A DNA stretch of 64,000 bases from Halobacteriovorax sp. (lineage in GTDB: Bacteria; Bdellovibrionota; Bacteriovoracia; Bacteriovoracales; Bacteriovoracaceae): contig PBIO01000014.1 in the NCBI GenBank assembly GCA_002720865.1, positions 1,349,688 through 1,413,687 of the forward strand, read 5' to 3'. This document shows positions 51,293-60,377 of the stretch, in pieces. The position numbers and the translations under genes are program-made. Below the pieces are notes generated by a model that searched no databases, was not told the origin of the DNA, and was given only the letters and a program-made list of their open reading frames with translations. How positions within the stretch are numbered: position 1 is the stretch's first letter; every line of letters starts with the position of its first letter.

Positions 51293-52721
51293 TTCCATGT
51301 TCCTTTGTGAAATAAGGGGAAGAAACAATAGAATAAAACAACTTCTTTAATGATTGATGTTCTTTTAGATCTTTTCCAATTTTTAAAACGAATTCTCTAT
51401 ATGGCAAAAACTTTTTTTGGGCTTCATCGACTCCGAACTTGCTAAAGTCGTGCAGTCCTACATCTATTCCTGTTAAAAAATTAAAATACCTTTTAGCAGC
51501 ACAAAAGTAAGGGGCGTCTAATTGAGCCAAAGCCTCACCGAGTTCATCAGGATCGTTCAGGTCAATATCGATGAGTTTTCCATTGACCGATCTAAAAACT
51601 AACTTTCCTTTTGGTCTTCTTTTGTAATAAGACGCATCGAAGTCTAAAGCTTCCTTTGAGGGGGGGAGAATACCTTTGTGCTCTTCAATTGCTCTGAAGG
51701 TAAAGTAGTCTCCATTAACTTCTCCTGCATTAAAGAGTTCGATATTTCTCGTCAAAGTGGCTAAAGAGTCAATAGGGTAATGACAGTTCATGCAGGTATT
51801 TGTTTTTCTAAATCCTATCTTTGATTTAACCTGGATTGCTCCCACAGAGTCTTCCTTATTTAATAATGGGTGTGTTCTACATAAAAGGTCTTCAAAGACG
51901 GAAGTGGCCCATCGTCTATGTAAGATATTTCCACCATCTGTTTTTTTCTTATTTTGACCAGCGTTAAGCAGTAGGTAGGGAATTGTGCCCATGACACCAT
52001 TAAATTTTGGGTAATTTAAATCTATCGTGTTAGTTTTTTTGCCTTCGAAGATTCTACGAAATAAATTTTCATCTTTCTTCAATGGTTCTAGTCCCACCAA
52101 TGTTCCAAATGCGACAAGTTTTGGTTTGAAGATATATTCCATTCCAAACTCGAAATTATTTTCCTGCTTTCCTCCAACTATCCATTTTCTTTGAGGGTCG
52201 GATAAATCATACCGAGTTCCAGAAATATCCTTATCATTGGAGAACTTATTTTCTATTTTTGATTCTCTAATGGCCTTAAAGCTATTAGAGTTGGTGAAAA
52301 CAAATGAAAAAGGTGAGTTCTCTTTTAGTAAGCTCCAGGTCAAATGGTATCCCATCTCATTTTTATCAAAGACGTTTGAATTGGGGTGATCCTGAGTGTA
52401 GATATTAAAATCAAAACGAGGAAACCAATTATTATGAAAAGATTGAATTGTTTTTAGAACTTTTTTGGCATTTGGTGAGTTTCTATTCTTTAGCATACCA
52501 TCTTCACCAAACTCTGCGCTTTCAATTAATTTAAGACAAGCATTAGCTCCGCTAAGGGATTTTGATTTGATTCTTTTTATTAAAGGATGAGCGGGGTCCA
52601 GCCTTTCTCGAACAAGCTGTCCATAGCACTTAAAGAAAACCTTAATCTCTTTTGAAGTTTGGCCATCGGCATAGCAAAAAGATACCGTAAATAAAAATGC
52701 CCAAAAATATTTTTTTAACAT
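51285..52721 (-). CDS. Secreted CxxCH protein paired with the DUF1501-like gene
   Basis: A 478-residue exported protein (signal MLKKYFWAFLFTVSFCYA). One heme-type motif, CMNCHYPIDSLATL, lies at about residues 313-326. The C-terminal part (PYFCAAKRYFNFLTGIDVG, KKLFYSIVSSPYF) recalls the ends of DUF1549/DUF1553/DUF1585/DUF1592-type proteins that accompany DUF1501 genes. This suggests a single c-type heme attached in the periplasm. Its stop overlaps the DUF1501-like start by eight bases. Confidence 0.65.
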   Translation of the reverse strand: MLKKYFWAFLFTVSFCYADGQTSKEIKVFFKCYGQLVRERLDPAHPLIKRIKSKSLSGANACLKLIESAEFGEDGMLKNRNSPNAKKVLKTIQSFHNNWFPRFDFNIYTQDHPNSNVFDKNEMGYHLTWSLLKENSPFSFVFTNSNSFKAIRESKIENKFSNDKDISGTRYDLSDPQRKWIVGGKQENNFEFGMEYIFKPKLVAFGTLVGLEPLKKDENLFRRIFEGKKTNTIDLNYPKFNGVMGTIPYLLLNAGQNKKKTDGGNILHRRWATSVFEDLLCRTHPLLNKEDSVGAIQVKSKIGFRKTNTCMNCHYPIDSLATLTRNIELFNAGEVNGDYFTFRAIEEHKGILPPSKEALDFDASYYKRRPKGKLVFRSVNGKLIDIDLNDPDELGEALAQLDAPYFCAAKRYFNFLTGIDVGLHDFSKFGVDEAQKKFLPYREFVLKIGKDLKEHQSLKKLFYSIVSSPYFTKEHGNE

Positions 52722-52734
52722 CTAAGCACCATTA

Positions 52735-53175
52735 TCAAATATTCTTTTTAAAATAGACAACTCTGGAGGTTTCATTGAAACCCCATTTCTTGTGGGCCTG
52801 CTGTGCTGAACTATTATTGAGATCAGTATCCGAGCCAATTTCTTTAAAGCCCTTTTCCTTTGCAATTGTTTCCAAGTGTGTAACTAAAGTCTTCGCAACC
52901 TTTTTCCTACGAAGAGCTTTATGAACCCAAATTCCTTCTAAAAATAATACGGGTGAGTCTTCGCAGCCATTAGCAAATGGTCTTTCATAGGCCTCGAGAA
53001 AGCCAATGATTTTGTCATCATGGACCGCAAAAAAAGCGTGAAACTTCTTATCTCCATCGAAGCTTTGAAGTTCTTTTAAATGGTCCTCGATACTAGTGGT
53101 TGGCCAGAGTTCAAATCTAAGCTTGCTCCAAATATTAAAATCTTTATTGGTCGCCGGCCTAATTTGAATCTTCAT
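52735..53175 (-). CDS. GNAT acetyltransferase, AAC(6')-like
   Basis: 146 residues with the GNAT fold. Features resemble aminoglycoside 6'-N-acetyltransferases: IRPATNKDFNIWSKLRFELWP near the start, ESPVLFLEGIWVHKALRRKKVAKTL-type acetyl-CoA loop (written here FLEGIWV, then RRKKVAKTL), and ACC-type end EIGSDTDLNNSSAQQAHKKWGFNETSRVVYF. The SDTDLNN and GFxExxRVVYF blocks are typical of that group. Activity on aminoglycosides is inferred only; many chromosomal relatives act on other amines. It overlaps sfsA by one base, downstream of it. Confidence 0.78.
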   Translation of the reverse strand: MKIQIRPATNKDFNIWSKLRFELWPTTSIEDHLKELQSFDGDKKFHAFFAVHDDKIIGFLEAYERPFANGCEDSPVLFLEGIWVHKALRRKKVAKTLVTHLETIAKEKGFKEIGSDTDLNNSSAQQAHKKWGFNETSRVVYFKKNI

Positions 53176-53879
53176 TATTTATCCAAATAGTAAGGTAGTG
53201 ATTTCTCAACAATTACAGAACTTGGTGTAATTTTAGTTTGATAGACAAGGATCTCTACACCAGCTGACTCTGCTTCTCTTAATAGCTGAGCATATTTTGG
53301 GTCTATTTCTTCAGCAGGGGAGAAGGAGTCAACATCAGAGCGATTTACGAGGTAGAGCATACAAGCGCGATCGCCAGATTCTTTAATTTCCATAAGTTCT
53401 CTCAGGTGCTTTTGTCCACGTTCAGTGACTCCATCGGGAAATTGCGCTCCGCCATCATCACCACGAAGAGTTACATTCTTAACTTCAACATAACATTTCT
53501 CCCCAGTCTCTTTGGTTAGAAGCAGGTCTATTCGACTTTTTCCAATTTTAGCCTCGGGCTTAATATGGTCGTAGCCTTTAAGTTCACCAATAAGCTCTTT
53601 TTCAACAGCTTCATAAGCTAGCTTATTGGGCATTGAAGTGTTTACCAAAATCCAAGATTTTCCATTATTGGTTAGCTCCAAAGAATATTTTAACTTCCTC
53701 TTCGGATCATCATGATAACTACAAAGAACTTTCCATCCGGGCTCCCAGCAAGTCTTCATACTTCCCGTATTTGCCGTATGGGCCACAACCACTTGCCCAT
53801 CTTCGAGTTCAATATCTGCTAAAAAGCGCTTATAGCGCTTTATAATCTTGCCTTTAATTAACTTAGTGGGGAATTTCAT
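53175..53879 (-). CDS. sfsA: SfsA family DNA/RNA-binding nuclease-like protein
   Basis: A 234-residue member of the SfsA (sugar fermentation stimulation) family. Its landmarks are an N-terminal OB-fold part (RYKRFLADIELEDGQVVVAHTANTGSM), LELTNNGKSWILVNT, and the restriction-endonuclease-like core SRIDLLL, CYVEVKNVTL, FPDGVTERGQKHLREL and YLVNRSDV. The last set holds the conserved Asp, Glu-x-Lys and Arg residues. The physiological role is unclear in any organism. It is the first gene of a two-gene unit with the GNAT gene. Confidence 0.93.
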   Translation of the reverse strand: MKFPTKLIKGKIIKRYKRFLADIELEDGQVVVAHTANTGSMKTCWEPGWKVLCSYHDDPKRKLKYSLELTNNGKSWILVNTSMPNKLAYEAVEKELIGELKGYDHIKPEAKIGKSRIDLLLTKETGEKCYVEVKNVTLRGDDGGAQFPDGVTERGQKHLRELMEIKESGDRACMLYLVNRSDVDSFSPAEEIDPKYAQLLREAESAGVEILVYQTKITPSSVIVEKSLPYYLDK

Positions 53880-53901
53880 AGGAGAATTTTAACCAATAGA
53901 A

Positions 53902-53991
53902 ATGAAGATGGCATCACAAATACTTGATTTGACTAGGAATCTTGGCGTTAAGCAGCTCTTTGGGGGTGGTGGAGCCAATATAAGAGCCTAA
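53902..53991 (+). CDS. Possible 29-residue small ORF
   Basis: ATG 53902 opens 29 codons reading MKMASQILDL then a helical, basic part ending GGGGANIRA. It lies in the gap between divergent genes; GGAG is about 17 bases upstream, too far for an ordinary site. It may be chance, and I include it only as a note. Confidence 0.15.
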   Translation: MKMASQILDLTRNLGVKQLFGGGGANIRA

Positions 53992-54070
53992 AATTACTAG
54001 GATTTTTATTCCTCTAGGGGGACAGGCCCATTCGATATAAAATAAAGAAGTAAATTGCTAAGGAGCGTGC

Positions 54071-54580
54071 ATGCAAAGACGTAAGTTTTTATTCGGTGGT
54101 CTATTAGGAGGAGCTCTCTCTTCACTCCCATTTCGAAAGAAGGCTATTCGCCTTGAGGACTTTGGTTATACGGCCGGAGCTGATAATACTGAGTCTGTTA
54201 GACTTGCAGAGGCCGCAGCCTTCTTAAAGGGAAGAGCCTTAATCCTTCCAAAGAATGCTCATATAAAATTATCAAAAGATATTATTTTTCGAACTAATGT
54301 CATTGGGAATAACGCCCAGTTTGAGGCCCTCAATAGCGGTGTCTTTATTAGAGTGGTTAATAAAGGAAGTGGTAAGCAAGTAGTTGAAGGCATAAAGTTT
54401 AATGGAAATAATATCTCTAACGGAATCTTTGTGGATGAAACTAAAAATGTCACAGTAAAAAACTGCTTTATCGAGAATTGTAAAGATGTTGGTATCTCAG
54501 TTTTTGAAAGCGAAGAAGTACAGCTTGTTCACAATCAAATTGAAGGGACACCGTCTCTTATTTTAGAGCAAAATGTCTAA
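54071..54580 (+). CDS. Short Tat-exported right-handed beta-helix-like protein
   Basis: 169 residues with a Tat-type signal (MQRRKFLFGGLLGGALSSLP). The rest resembles one end of a pectate lyase-3/beta-helix protein: LEDFGYTAGADNTESVRLAEAAA is the usual first block. Turns of a beta helix follow (NVIGNNAQFEA, VVEGIKFNGNNISNGIFV, VTVKNCFIENCKDVGISVF, VQLVHNQIEG). Known members are usually 350-700 residues, so this copy is short, ending after about four coils. It could be a complete minimal protein or a truncated gene. AAGGAG lies seven bases before the ATG. Confidence 0.7.
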   Translation: MQRRKFLFGGLLGGALSSLPFRKKAIRLEDFGYTAGADNTESVRLAEAAAFLKGRALILPKNAHIKLSKDIIFRTNVIGNNAQFEALNSGVFIRVVNKGSGKQVVEGIKFNGNNISNGIFVDETKNVTVKNCFIENCKDVGISVFESEEVQLVHNQIEGTPSLILEQNV

Positions 54581-54692
54581 GTTTTAGACGATAATCTCCT
54601 AGTTATTTCAGCGACATGGCGGGCTCTATGTAATCTCTTCAATAGAGCCATTAAACCGCAAAAGAAACCTTATTTACCTCTACAATTAGAGT

Positions 54693-55055
54693 ATGAAAGC
54701 CATCACAACTCTTTTTTTATTACTATTCTCATTTAACTGCTTCTCGACTGAGATTAACTGCTCCTACGATAATGGCTGGAAAAAAATGGTCGTAGATTTA
54801 GAGGAAAAAGTTTTTAAACTTCAGATATGGAGTACAGGAGAAGAGGAATATAAAGACTCTGCTATTTTTAAAGATGTACTTGTTGAAACTTCAAAAGGTT
54901 CAGTTGTTATTTATGAAGGGTCGGAGAAAAGTAGAGTTTTAGGTGAAATTGTTCACGTAGAGGATCGCCAGATAAAACTCTCATCTATCCTCTACAAGAA
55001 TGAATGGTTTACAACAAGTCTTCATGAAAACCTAGATGAGATTTTTGACCTATAA
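54693..55055 (+). CDS. Small secreted protein, unknown function
   Basis: 120 residues with a signal peptide (TTLFLLLFSFNCFS) and a beta-rich mature part (KMVVDLEEKVFKLQIW, DVLVETSKGSVVIY, GEIVHVEDRQIKL). It may form a small beta barrel or sandwich. No family is recognised. It converges with the next gene, with only 11 bases between the stop codons. Confidence 0.6.
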   Translation: MKAITTLFLLLFSFNCFSTEINCSYDNGWKKMVVDLEEKVFKLQIWSTGEEEYKDSAIFKDVLVETSKGSVVIYEGSEKSRVLGEIVHVEDRQIKLSSILYKNEWFTTSLHENLDEIFDL

Positions 55056-55066
55056 GTTTATTTTTC

Positions 55067-55588
55067 TTACCTAAGTTCTTTGATCATTTTTGAATGTGCT
55101 TTTTTACAGGTTTTTGACTCTTTGCTCGAAACACTTTTTTGTTCATTTAACTTTGCAAAACGACTACCTTTAAATTTTGTAAAATCTAAGTCCTGAACTT
55201 CATACTTTTTTCTATCAAAAAACCAAGTAAGACAAAATTGATTTCCATTAAAATGCTTATCAAACTCTCTTAGGAAAAAAGATGAATTCTTTTCTAGAAT
55301 CTTAAAAAGATCTCTTCTGTACTCACTTTTTCTGGGTGGTGTATATTGAAGTTGGGATAGCATTGTTTTGAATAGGATTTTGTCCTCTTTTTCGGCCACG
55401 TATTCTAGTAAAGTATCCCAAATCTTTGAGTTCTTATAGCCACTTTTTTTAGGCAGCTGTTTTCGAAAAGTTTTAATTTGAGAGAGGATTTCTTTTTTAG
55501 AAATATAATCCTCTAGTTTACGCTTATCTGCCCGTAATATAGGGGAAATAAGGAAGCATACGACCAAGAGTCCGATTAATTTTATCAC
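55067..55588 (-). CDS. Small secreted helical protein, unknown function
   Basis: 173 residues with an N-terminal hydrophobic segment (LIGLLVVCFLISPILRA), a likely signal peptide. The mature part is Lys/Arg- and Phe-rich and helical. No family is recognised. It is divergent from the CxxCH gene at 55680. A 14-base palindrome lies between them. Confidence 0.6.
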   Translation of the reverse strand: MIKLIGLLVVCFLISPILRADKRKLEDYISKKEILSQIKTFRKQLPKKSGYKNSKIWDTLLEYVAEKEDKILFKTMLSQLQYTPPRKSEYRRDLFKILEKNSSFFLREFDKHFNGNQFCLTWFFDRKKYEVQDLDFTKFKGSRFAKLNEQKSVSSKESKTCKKAHSKMIKELR

Positions 55589-55619
55589 TTACTACTCACT
55601 TTTTAGACCTACATTTTTT

Positions 55620-55633
55620 GTTTAAGTTTAAAC
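55620..55633. promoter_or_regulatory. Palindrome in a divergent promoter region
   Basis: GTTTAA-GT-TTAAAC is a perfect 6-bp dyad, 32 bases from one start codon and 47 bases from the other. It is AT-rich, so chance is not excluded, but the position fits an operator. Confidence 0.3.
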
Positions 55634-55679
55634 TATTAAGGGCATTCTAACGATAAGAAATTATAGGTGGTGCTTCAAA

Positions 55680-57623
55680 ATGAAACTTCTGTTTTTAGTC
55701 TTTTTCTTATATTCATCTGTCGCTTTTTCTCAACTACATGGTGGTGATGGGGCAGATGCCTGTAAGCAAAAGGCAGGAGCTAGTCAAAAAGATTATAAAT
55801 GCGGTCAATGTGAGCCTAAGCTTATCAGCAAAGTGGATAAAATGCTCGAAGACCTTAAAAAAGGTGATAAAAAATACGATAGCATTGAAAGTGTTATGGC
55901 CCTACTTCCCGAATCAATGAGAAAAGACGTGGTTTTTATGCGCCAAAGTAGAAGCTTACAGCAGGGAGATCGTTACCTTATGAAATCTCCGGGAAGTGAG
56001 GTTGTTGCAAGTTTCAATGGTCATCCTGGGAATGTTGGCGGTAATAATATCGAAATGATGAAGTTCAATGGCAAAACGGGAACTTTTGATTTTATTGATA
56101 TCAACATGAAAGATGGAGTTCCGGTAGTTACACATAATCCTCGAAAATGTGCTCGCTGTCATGGGACTGGTGTCAGGGCCAGACCTATTTTTGATCCTTA
56201 TCGATTTTGGTCTAATCAGGTTCCTTCTGTAGGTGATACAGTCCCAAGAGGAACTACAGAGGAAAAAGAATTCCTCGAGTATTTAGAAAAAATTGAAAAC
56301 AAAGATGATAAACCTGAGTGGAGAAGATTCTCACACTTAAAAGGTGTTTTAGAAAAAAACTCGATTGCTGATGTGAAGGCAGGTTTAAAAAAAGACGGTT
56401 ATTGGCATGTAAAGACTCAACCTACTCTTGAGGGGTCGACTAGCACCAGCTCCGATGGACCGGGGGTAAGGCTCTTTGATGAAATGTATCATAATAACCA
56501 CTGCAGAATTAATAATCTTCTATCTCAAGATAAAAACTTCGAGACCACTAAGTTTATTATGGCGGCTGCGGTAAATGGCTGTTTCGGTGGGGGACCTGGG
56601 TCTTCAAATAGCTTAGATAAATTTATACCTAAAAGTGTTCGAGAAAAAAATAGGGACTACTTTGCTTCAAGAGGTATTATCCCCGATAACACAAAAGGCT
56701 CTGGTCAAAAAGAGGTCTTTGCCGATATAGAGAAAAAACAAAAGGCTTACTTTGAAGACCGGGTAGGTAGAAAACTTTGGATGCTTGAAGAGAAGTTTAG
56801 AAATGAAGGCATGTCAGAAGAAGATGCTTATAAAGCTGCTAAGGCAGATATTGAAACAATAGATAGAACGGCTCAATCTAATCCTAATGGGCAAAATCAG
56901 ATAAGGGATCTTGAGGCTTCACTAGGTGTTATAGGTCCTCTTCGTTATGCAATGGAGCCTCTTGGTTTTAATATGGGAGATTTATCAATCTCATTTGATC
57001 CAGGATCTTACACCTTTGGAGATTTTATCAAAAATATGGGGGACTTTGACCCCTTAAAAAGTTTGGCCAATAAATACGAACCAAAAAGCTGGAAAGATAG
57101 AGAAGCTAAATGTGACGAGTTGGCAAAAGAGAGTATGCAGGCCTATCTTGATCGAGAGGCTGAGATTGTAGATATAGTAACGAATAGCTGTAAGAACTTT
57201 GATCCCGTTGACAAGCAGTTGGGTAACTTAGAAAAGCTTGCAGATAAGGCTAATGAAGAAGCTCTCAAAAAGAAAAGAAAAGCGCTTGCGGGAGAGTTAG
57301 CCGATATTTTTGATATGAATAACTGCGCAAGTTGCCACAAGGCTGGAAGCTCAAGAGGAGCACCTGATCTTCCTTTTGACTCAGAAAGAATGGATGAATT
57401 TGATGCTCTTATGGATAAGACAGCGGGTGAGCTTGGAGATATGAGAAAAAGAATTTGGTCTCGTATAAATCGTCCAAGCTCACAGCATGGAGCTATGCCA
57501 CCTAGTGGTTTAGATAAAGAGGAAAAGTCTGTAATGAAGGAATACCTCGAAACTTTTACGGGCAAAGGTCGCACGGATAAAGATAAGGTACTATTTAGGA
57601 ATAAGGTACTGGTACAGCCATAA
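55680..57623 (+). CDS. Exported protein with two CxxCH motifs
   Basis: A 647-residue exported protein (signal KLLFLVFFLYSSVAFS). Two heme-type motifs are far apart: CARCHGTGVRARPIFDPYRFW near residue 158 and NCASCHKAGSSRGAPDLPF near 553. The ending, MPPSGLDKEEKSVMKEYLETF, is the usual end of a c-type cytochrome domain (Met ligand, then helix). The middle is charged and helical with its own Cys residues. I infer a diheme periplasmic cytochrome. The redox partner is unknown. It shares a terminator with the convergent protease gene. Confidence 0.75.
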   Translation: MKLLFLVFFLYSSVAFSQLHGGDGADACKQKAGASQKDYKCGQCEPKLISKVDKMLEDLKKGDKKYDSIESVMALLPESMRKDVVFMRQSRSLQQGDRYLMKSPGSEVVASFNGHPGNVGGNNIEMMKFNGKTGTFDFIDINMKDGVPVVTHNPRKCARCHGTGVRARPIFDPYRFWSNQVPSVGDTVPRGTTEEKEFLEYLEKIENKDDKPEWRRFSHLKGVLEKNSIADVKAGLKKDGYWHVKTQPTLEGSTSTSSDGPGVRLFDEMYHNNHCRINNLLSQDKNFETTKFIMAAAVNGCFGGGPGSSNSLDKFIPKSVREKNRDYFASRGIIPDNTKGSGQKEVFADIEKKQKAYFEDRVGRKLWMLEEKFRNEGMSEEDAYKAAKADIETIDRTAQSNPNGQNQIRDLEASLGVIGPLRYAMEPLGFNMGDLSISFDPGSYTFGDFIKNMGDFDPLKSLANKYEPKSWKDREAKCDELAKESMQAYLDREAEIVDIVTNSCKNFDPVDKQLGNLEKLADKANEEALKKKRKALAGELADIFDMNNCASCHKAGSSRGAPDLPFDSERMDEFDALMDKTAGELGDMRKRIWSRINRPSSQHGAMPPSGLDKEEKSVMKEYLETFTGKGRTDKDKVLFRNKVLVQP

Positions 57624-57625
57624 AA

Positions 57626-57648
57626 AAAGGAGGACTAGGTCCTCCTTT
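57626..57648. terminator. Bidirectional terminator
   Basis: AAAGGAGGAC and GTCCTCCTTT make a perfect 10-bp stem with a TAG loop, just after the CxxCH gene stop and 8 bases before the protease stop on the other strand. Confidence 0.88.
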
Positions 57649-57655
57649 GATTATT

Positions 57656-60268
57656 TTATCTTAGCGGACTAAGCCTTTTCTTTTCAAAAACTAACCAATC
57701 AAATAGCTCATCAGAAAGATCATCTTCCGATGTTTCGGCAAGAATTGTATCAACAGTTGCCTTATGCTTGGCCTTAAGCTCTTTAGTTAGCTTAGATTGT
57801 CCTCTCATATAACTTGGAGAGAATGGGAAGAAATCTTTCCCCGCTAACTTAGCAGCTTCAGCTCTTAGGTCGATTCCTGCTTTTTCATGTTGAAAAAGGT
57901 ACTCCTTAACAATAGTGCCGTTTGAGCTTGTCCCAACAATTTTATCACTTTCCGTGAAGAGTAGGGCGTCAGCTACTTGAGCTACAGCTTTTCCAAAACC
58001 TTCTTCTTTCATAGCAAAAGAATGTCCGTTTAAATGCTTAAGCATTTGTGCAGTCACTTCTTTTTCAAAAGCTTCAAAATAAGTAGCCATCTTTTTATTA
58101 ACAGCTTCTTTTTCTTCAGCAGTAGCTTCTTTATATAGCTTGTCGAATTGCTTGCTAAATTCAGTGGCTAGTTGCTCGGCCATTTGAACCTTATTTTCCT
58201 CTACCATTAGGGGAGAGATAAAAAGTTTAGCTAAGCCACCGTTCTTTTGGATTGAATCAGCTTGAAAAGCTCTTGTCTTTTCAAGGTACTCATCTTCTTC
58301 AAGAGAACCAATAACGTCATAATCATTTCTGATGTCGATAAACTGAGCTTTTTCAGTAGTCATGGCCATTAGAGGTACAAGATTATCTTTAAGAAGCTTT
58401 TGGGCATCTTTTCTTGGGTCTAACTTAAGCTTTGCAATTCTTTCCATATTAGAAAGATCGATTGCTTCTTCGTCCTTATGATTTGGGTCTAAGAAAGCAT
58501 AACCGTTGGCCAGTGAAAAGGCTCTAAAAGGAACGGCATTGTTTAAATCAAAGCTTGCTCCTGTGATAGGGTTAGCAAATTGATCCCAAACCTTACAGTC
58601 TTGGTAAAGACCTTTGCCTCTATGAGTATCGGTACAAAAAGTATCAAAAGCGATTTTAGAGGCTTTTTTATCTGTATAACCAAATTCAATGGCCTGTTGA
58701 TCATAGGATAGACCAGGTCTTTCTAGTCTAATATGAGCGCCAATCATGGCTGAGAACATTGATGGAGTGTAGTCCATAACTGTTCCACCTGGAATCATCC
58801 CAGGAATAAGCTCACCACTTAGAAAGTAAACTTTTGAAACTGTATCAAAAAGTCTTGGATCAATATTTGTTTTTAGAGAACCAGCAAAGTTGTGACGTAA
58901 ACCTAAAGTATGTCCAACTTCGTGGGCAACAACTTGACGAACATAGTCCTGAGCAAATCTTTTGAAGATCTTTTCTTTTTCTTCTTCTGAAGTCTCACCG
59001 TCTTTTTCGATTTCTTTAACAATACCTTCTAGGTCATGCATGGCCTTATCGTAAGTGAATCCACAAACATGAGCTGATTCAAATCCAGCAATCTTAAGTC
59101 CATGAGAGTGCTCTTCTTCCGCTTTGGTTTTGGCCATCGCTTTATATCTTTGAAGATAAATCTTAGCTCTTCTGTAACCACCATTTCCAAAAACAGAAGT
59201 CATATAAACATGTGACTGTAGAGTTTCACCAGTAAGTGGATCGGCCATCATATTGGCATAAGCAAATCCAGCCGTATCCCAGTGTAGCCACTGAACAATA
59301 TTGTAGTTTGGCTCATGAACTGAAACACCTTTAGGAAGAGTTTCAACTTTCATCACATCTTTTTTGAAAACCTTATTCCAATAAAGGATCCCGTCATTAA
59401 CAGCATCAATATAATCAGCTGGAACGTTAGGGCTTACGTGATAAACAACCGGCTTAGAAGTATCAAACTTCATAACATTAACAGTTGATTTACCAGAACC
59501 GGCTTCAAGAACTGGATGAACCTCAAAGTATCCAACTTTTTTCTGTCCATTAGATTCTTTAGGCTTAAAGTTCGGATTCTTTTTATAAGTAGAAAGTGTG
59601 TATTTGATCTGTCTGCTAAAATTTGAAGCAGGAGCTGTCATAGAAGCTTGGCTATCAATTCTAACAATCTGATCGATAAAAATATATTTTCCACGAAGCT
59701 CTACCGTTTTAATATAGCTATCAGTTATCTTGTAAACGGTATCACCTGCATCAGGCTTTCTAGCATCAGAGATAAACATAGATCTTTTTTCAAAGACTAG
59801 CTTCATTCCTTTTTTGAAATCAAAAGTTACTCTTCCGTTGGCTTCCTTTACGATAGGAAATTCAGCTAAAAGAACTCTTGTCTCAACAGAGCTACTAGAA
59901 AGTTTTCCATCGAGAGATTCAAACATAAAAAGGCTTCCACCTTTTTTCTCAAAGAAGACAATCTTATTAGCTAGGGCATGTCCTGTTGGCGTAGGAGGTC
60001 CACTAACTTCTGCAACTGTTAGTAAAAAAGTTTGCTTTAAAGCTGATTCAGCTAAAGTTATCTGATAAACCGCACGTGGGTTTTCTTTTAACTCTTTAAA
60101 GTTTGATTTTAACGCTTTCGTTGGCGCTACTTCGGTACCCGTAATGATTGGGTTTTCTTGGCTAAGTGGAGCTACCACTTCAGTGCGTGTTTCGATTTCT
60201 TTTTTGCCACAGCTACTTAGTCCTAACGCTGCAGTAAATAGAAAGATCGATGCGAGTTTTGTCGTCAT
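57656..60268 (-). CDS. Zinc metalloprotease lipoprotein (DUF5117/DUF4953-like)
   Basis: An 870-residue lipoprotein (signal LASIFLFTAALGLSSC). The metzincin-like zinc motif HEVGHTLGLRH places His449, Glu450, His453 and His459, and MDYTPSMFS supplies the Met-turn region. Around it lie blocks typical of the DUF5117/DUF4953 family: YHVSPNVPADYIDAVNDGILYWNKVF and WLHWDTAGFAYANMMADPLTGE. The family is widespread in predatory and gliding bacteria and many members are large exported proteases. The N-terminal 260 residues are beta-rich, the C-terminal 230 helical. Probably anchored in the outer membrane, acting on extracellular or prey protein. Confidence 0.88.
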   Translation of the reverse strand: MTTKLASIFLFTAALGLSSCGKKEIETRTEVVAPLSQENPIITGTEVAPTKALKSNFKELKENPRAVYQITLAESALKQTFLLTVAEVSGPPTPTGHALANKIVFFEKKGGSLFMFESLDGKLSSSSVETRVLLAEFPIVKEANGRVTFDFKKGMKLVFEKRSMFISDARKPDAGDTVYKITDSYIKTVELRGKYIFIDQIVRIDSQASMTAPASNFSRQIKYTLSTYKKNPNFKPKESNGQKKVGYFEVHPVLEAGSGKSTVNVMKFDTSKPVVYHVSPNVPADYIDAVNDGILYWNKVFKKDVMKVETLPKGVSVHEPNYNIVQWLHWDTAGFAYANMMADPLTGETLQSHVYMTSVFGNGGYRRAKIYLQRYKAMAKTKAEEEHSHGLKIAGFESAHVCGFTYDKAMHDLEGIVKEIEKDGETSEEEKEKIFKRFAQDYVRQVVAHEVGHTLGLRHNFAGSLKTNIDPRLFDTVSKVYFLSGELIPGMIPGGTVMDYTPSMFSAMIGAHIRLERPGLSYDQQAIEFGYTDKKASKIAFDTFCTDTHRGKGLYQDCKVWDQFANPITGASFDLNNAVPFRAFSLANGYAFLDPNHKDEEAIDLSNMERIAKLKLDPRKDAQKLLKDNLVPLMAMTTEKAQFIDIRNDYDVIGSLEEDEYLEKTRAFQADSIQKNGGLAKLFISPLMVEENKVQMAEQLATEFSKQFDKLYKEATAEEKEAVNKKMATYFEAFEKEVTAQMLKHLNGHSFAMKEEGFGKAVAQVADALLFTESDKIVGTSSNGTIVKEYLFQHEKAGIDLRAEAAKLAGKDFFPFSPSYMRGQSKLTKELKAKHKATVDTILAETSEDDLSDELFDWLVFEKKRLSPLR

Positions 60269-60377
60269 TTAAAATCCCCTAGATTTTGAAAGTCTTGCTA
60301 TAAAGACGGTCGAAATATAGTATTTAGAGGCATTTGGGTCAATAAGATTGAAAAAATGATTACCATAAGGACGGTTT

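Noticed and set aside
57143..57574. 143-codon minus-strand frame inside the CxxCH protein gene
   Set aside because: Antisense to the region encoding the second CxxCH motif; Ser/Leu-rich composition of an antisense shadow.
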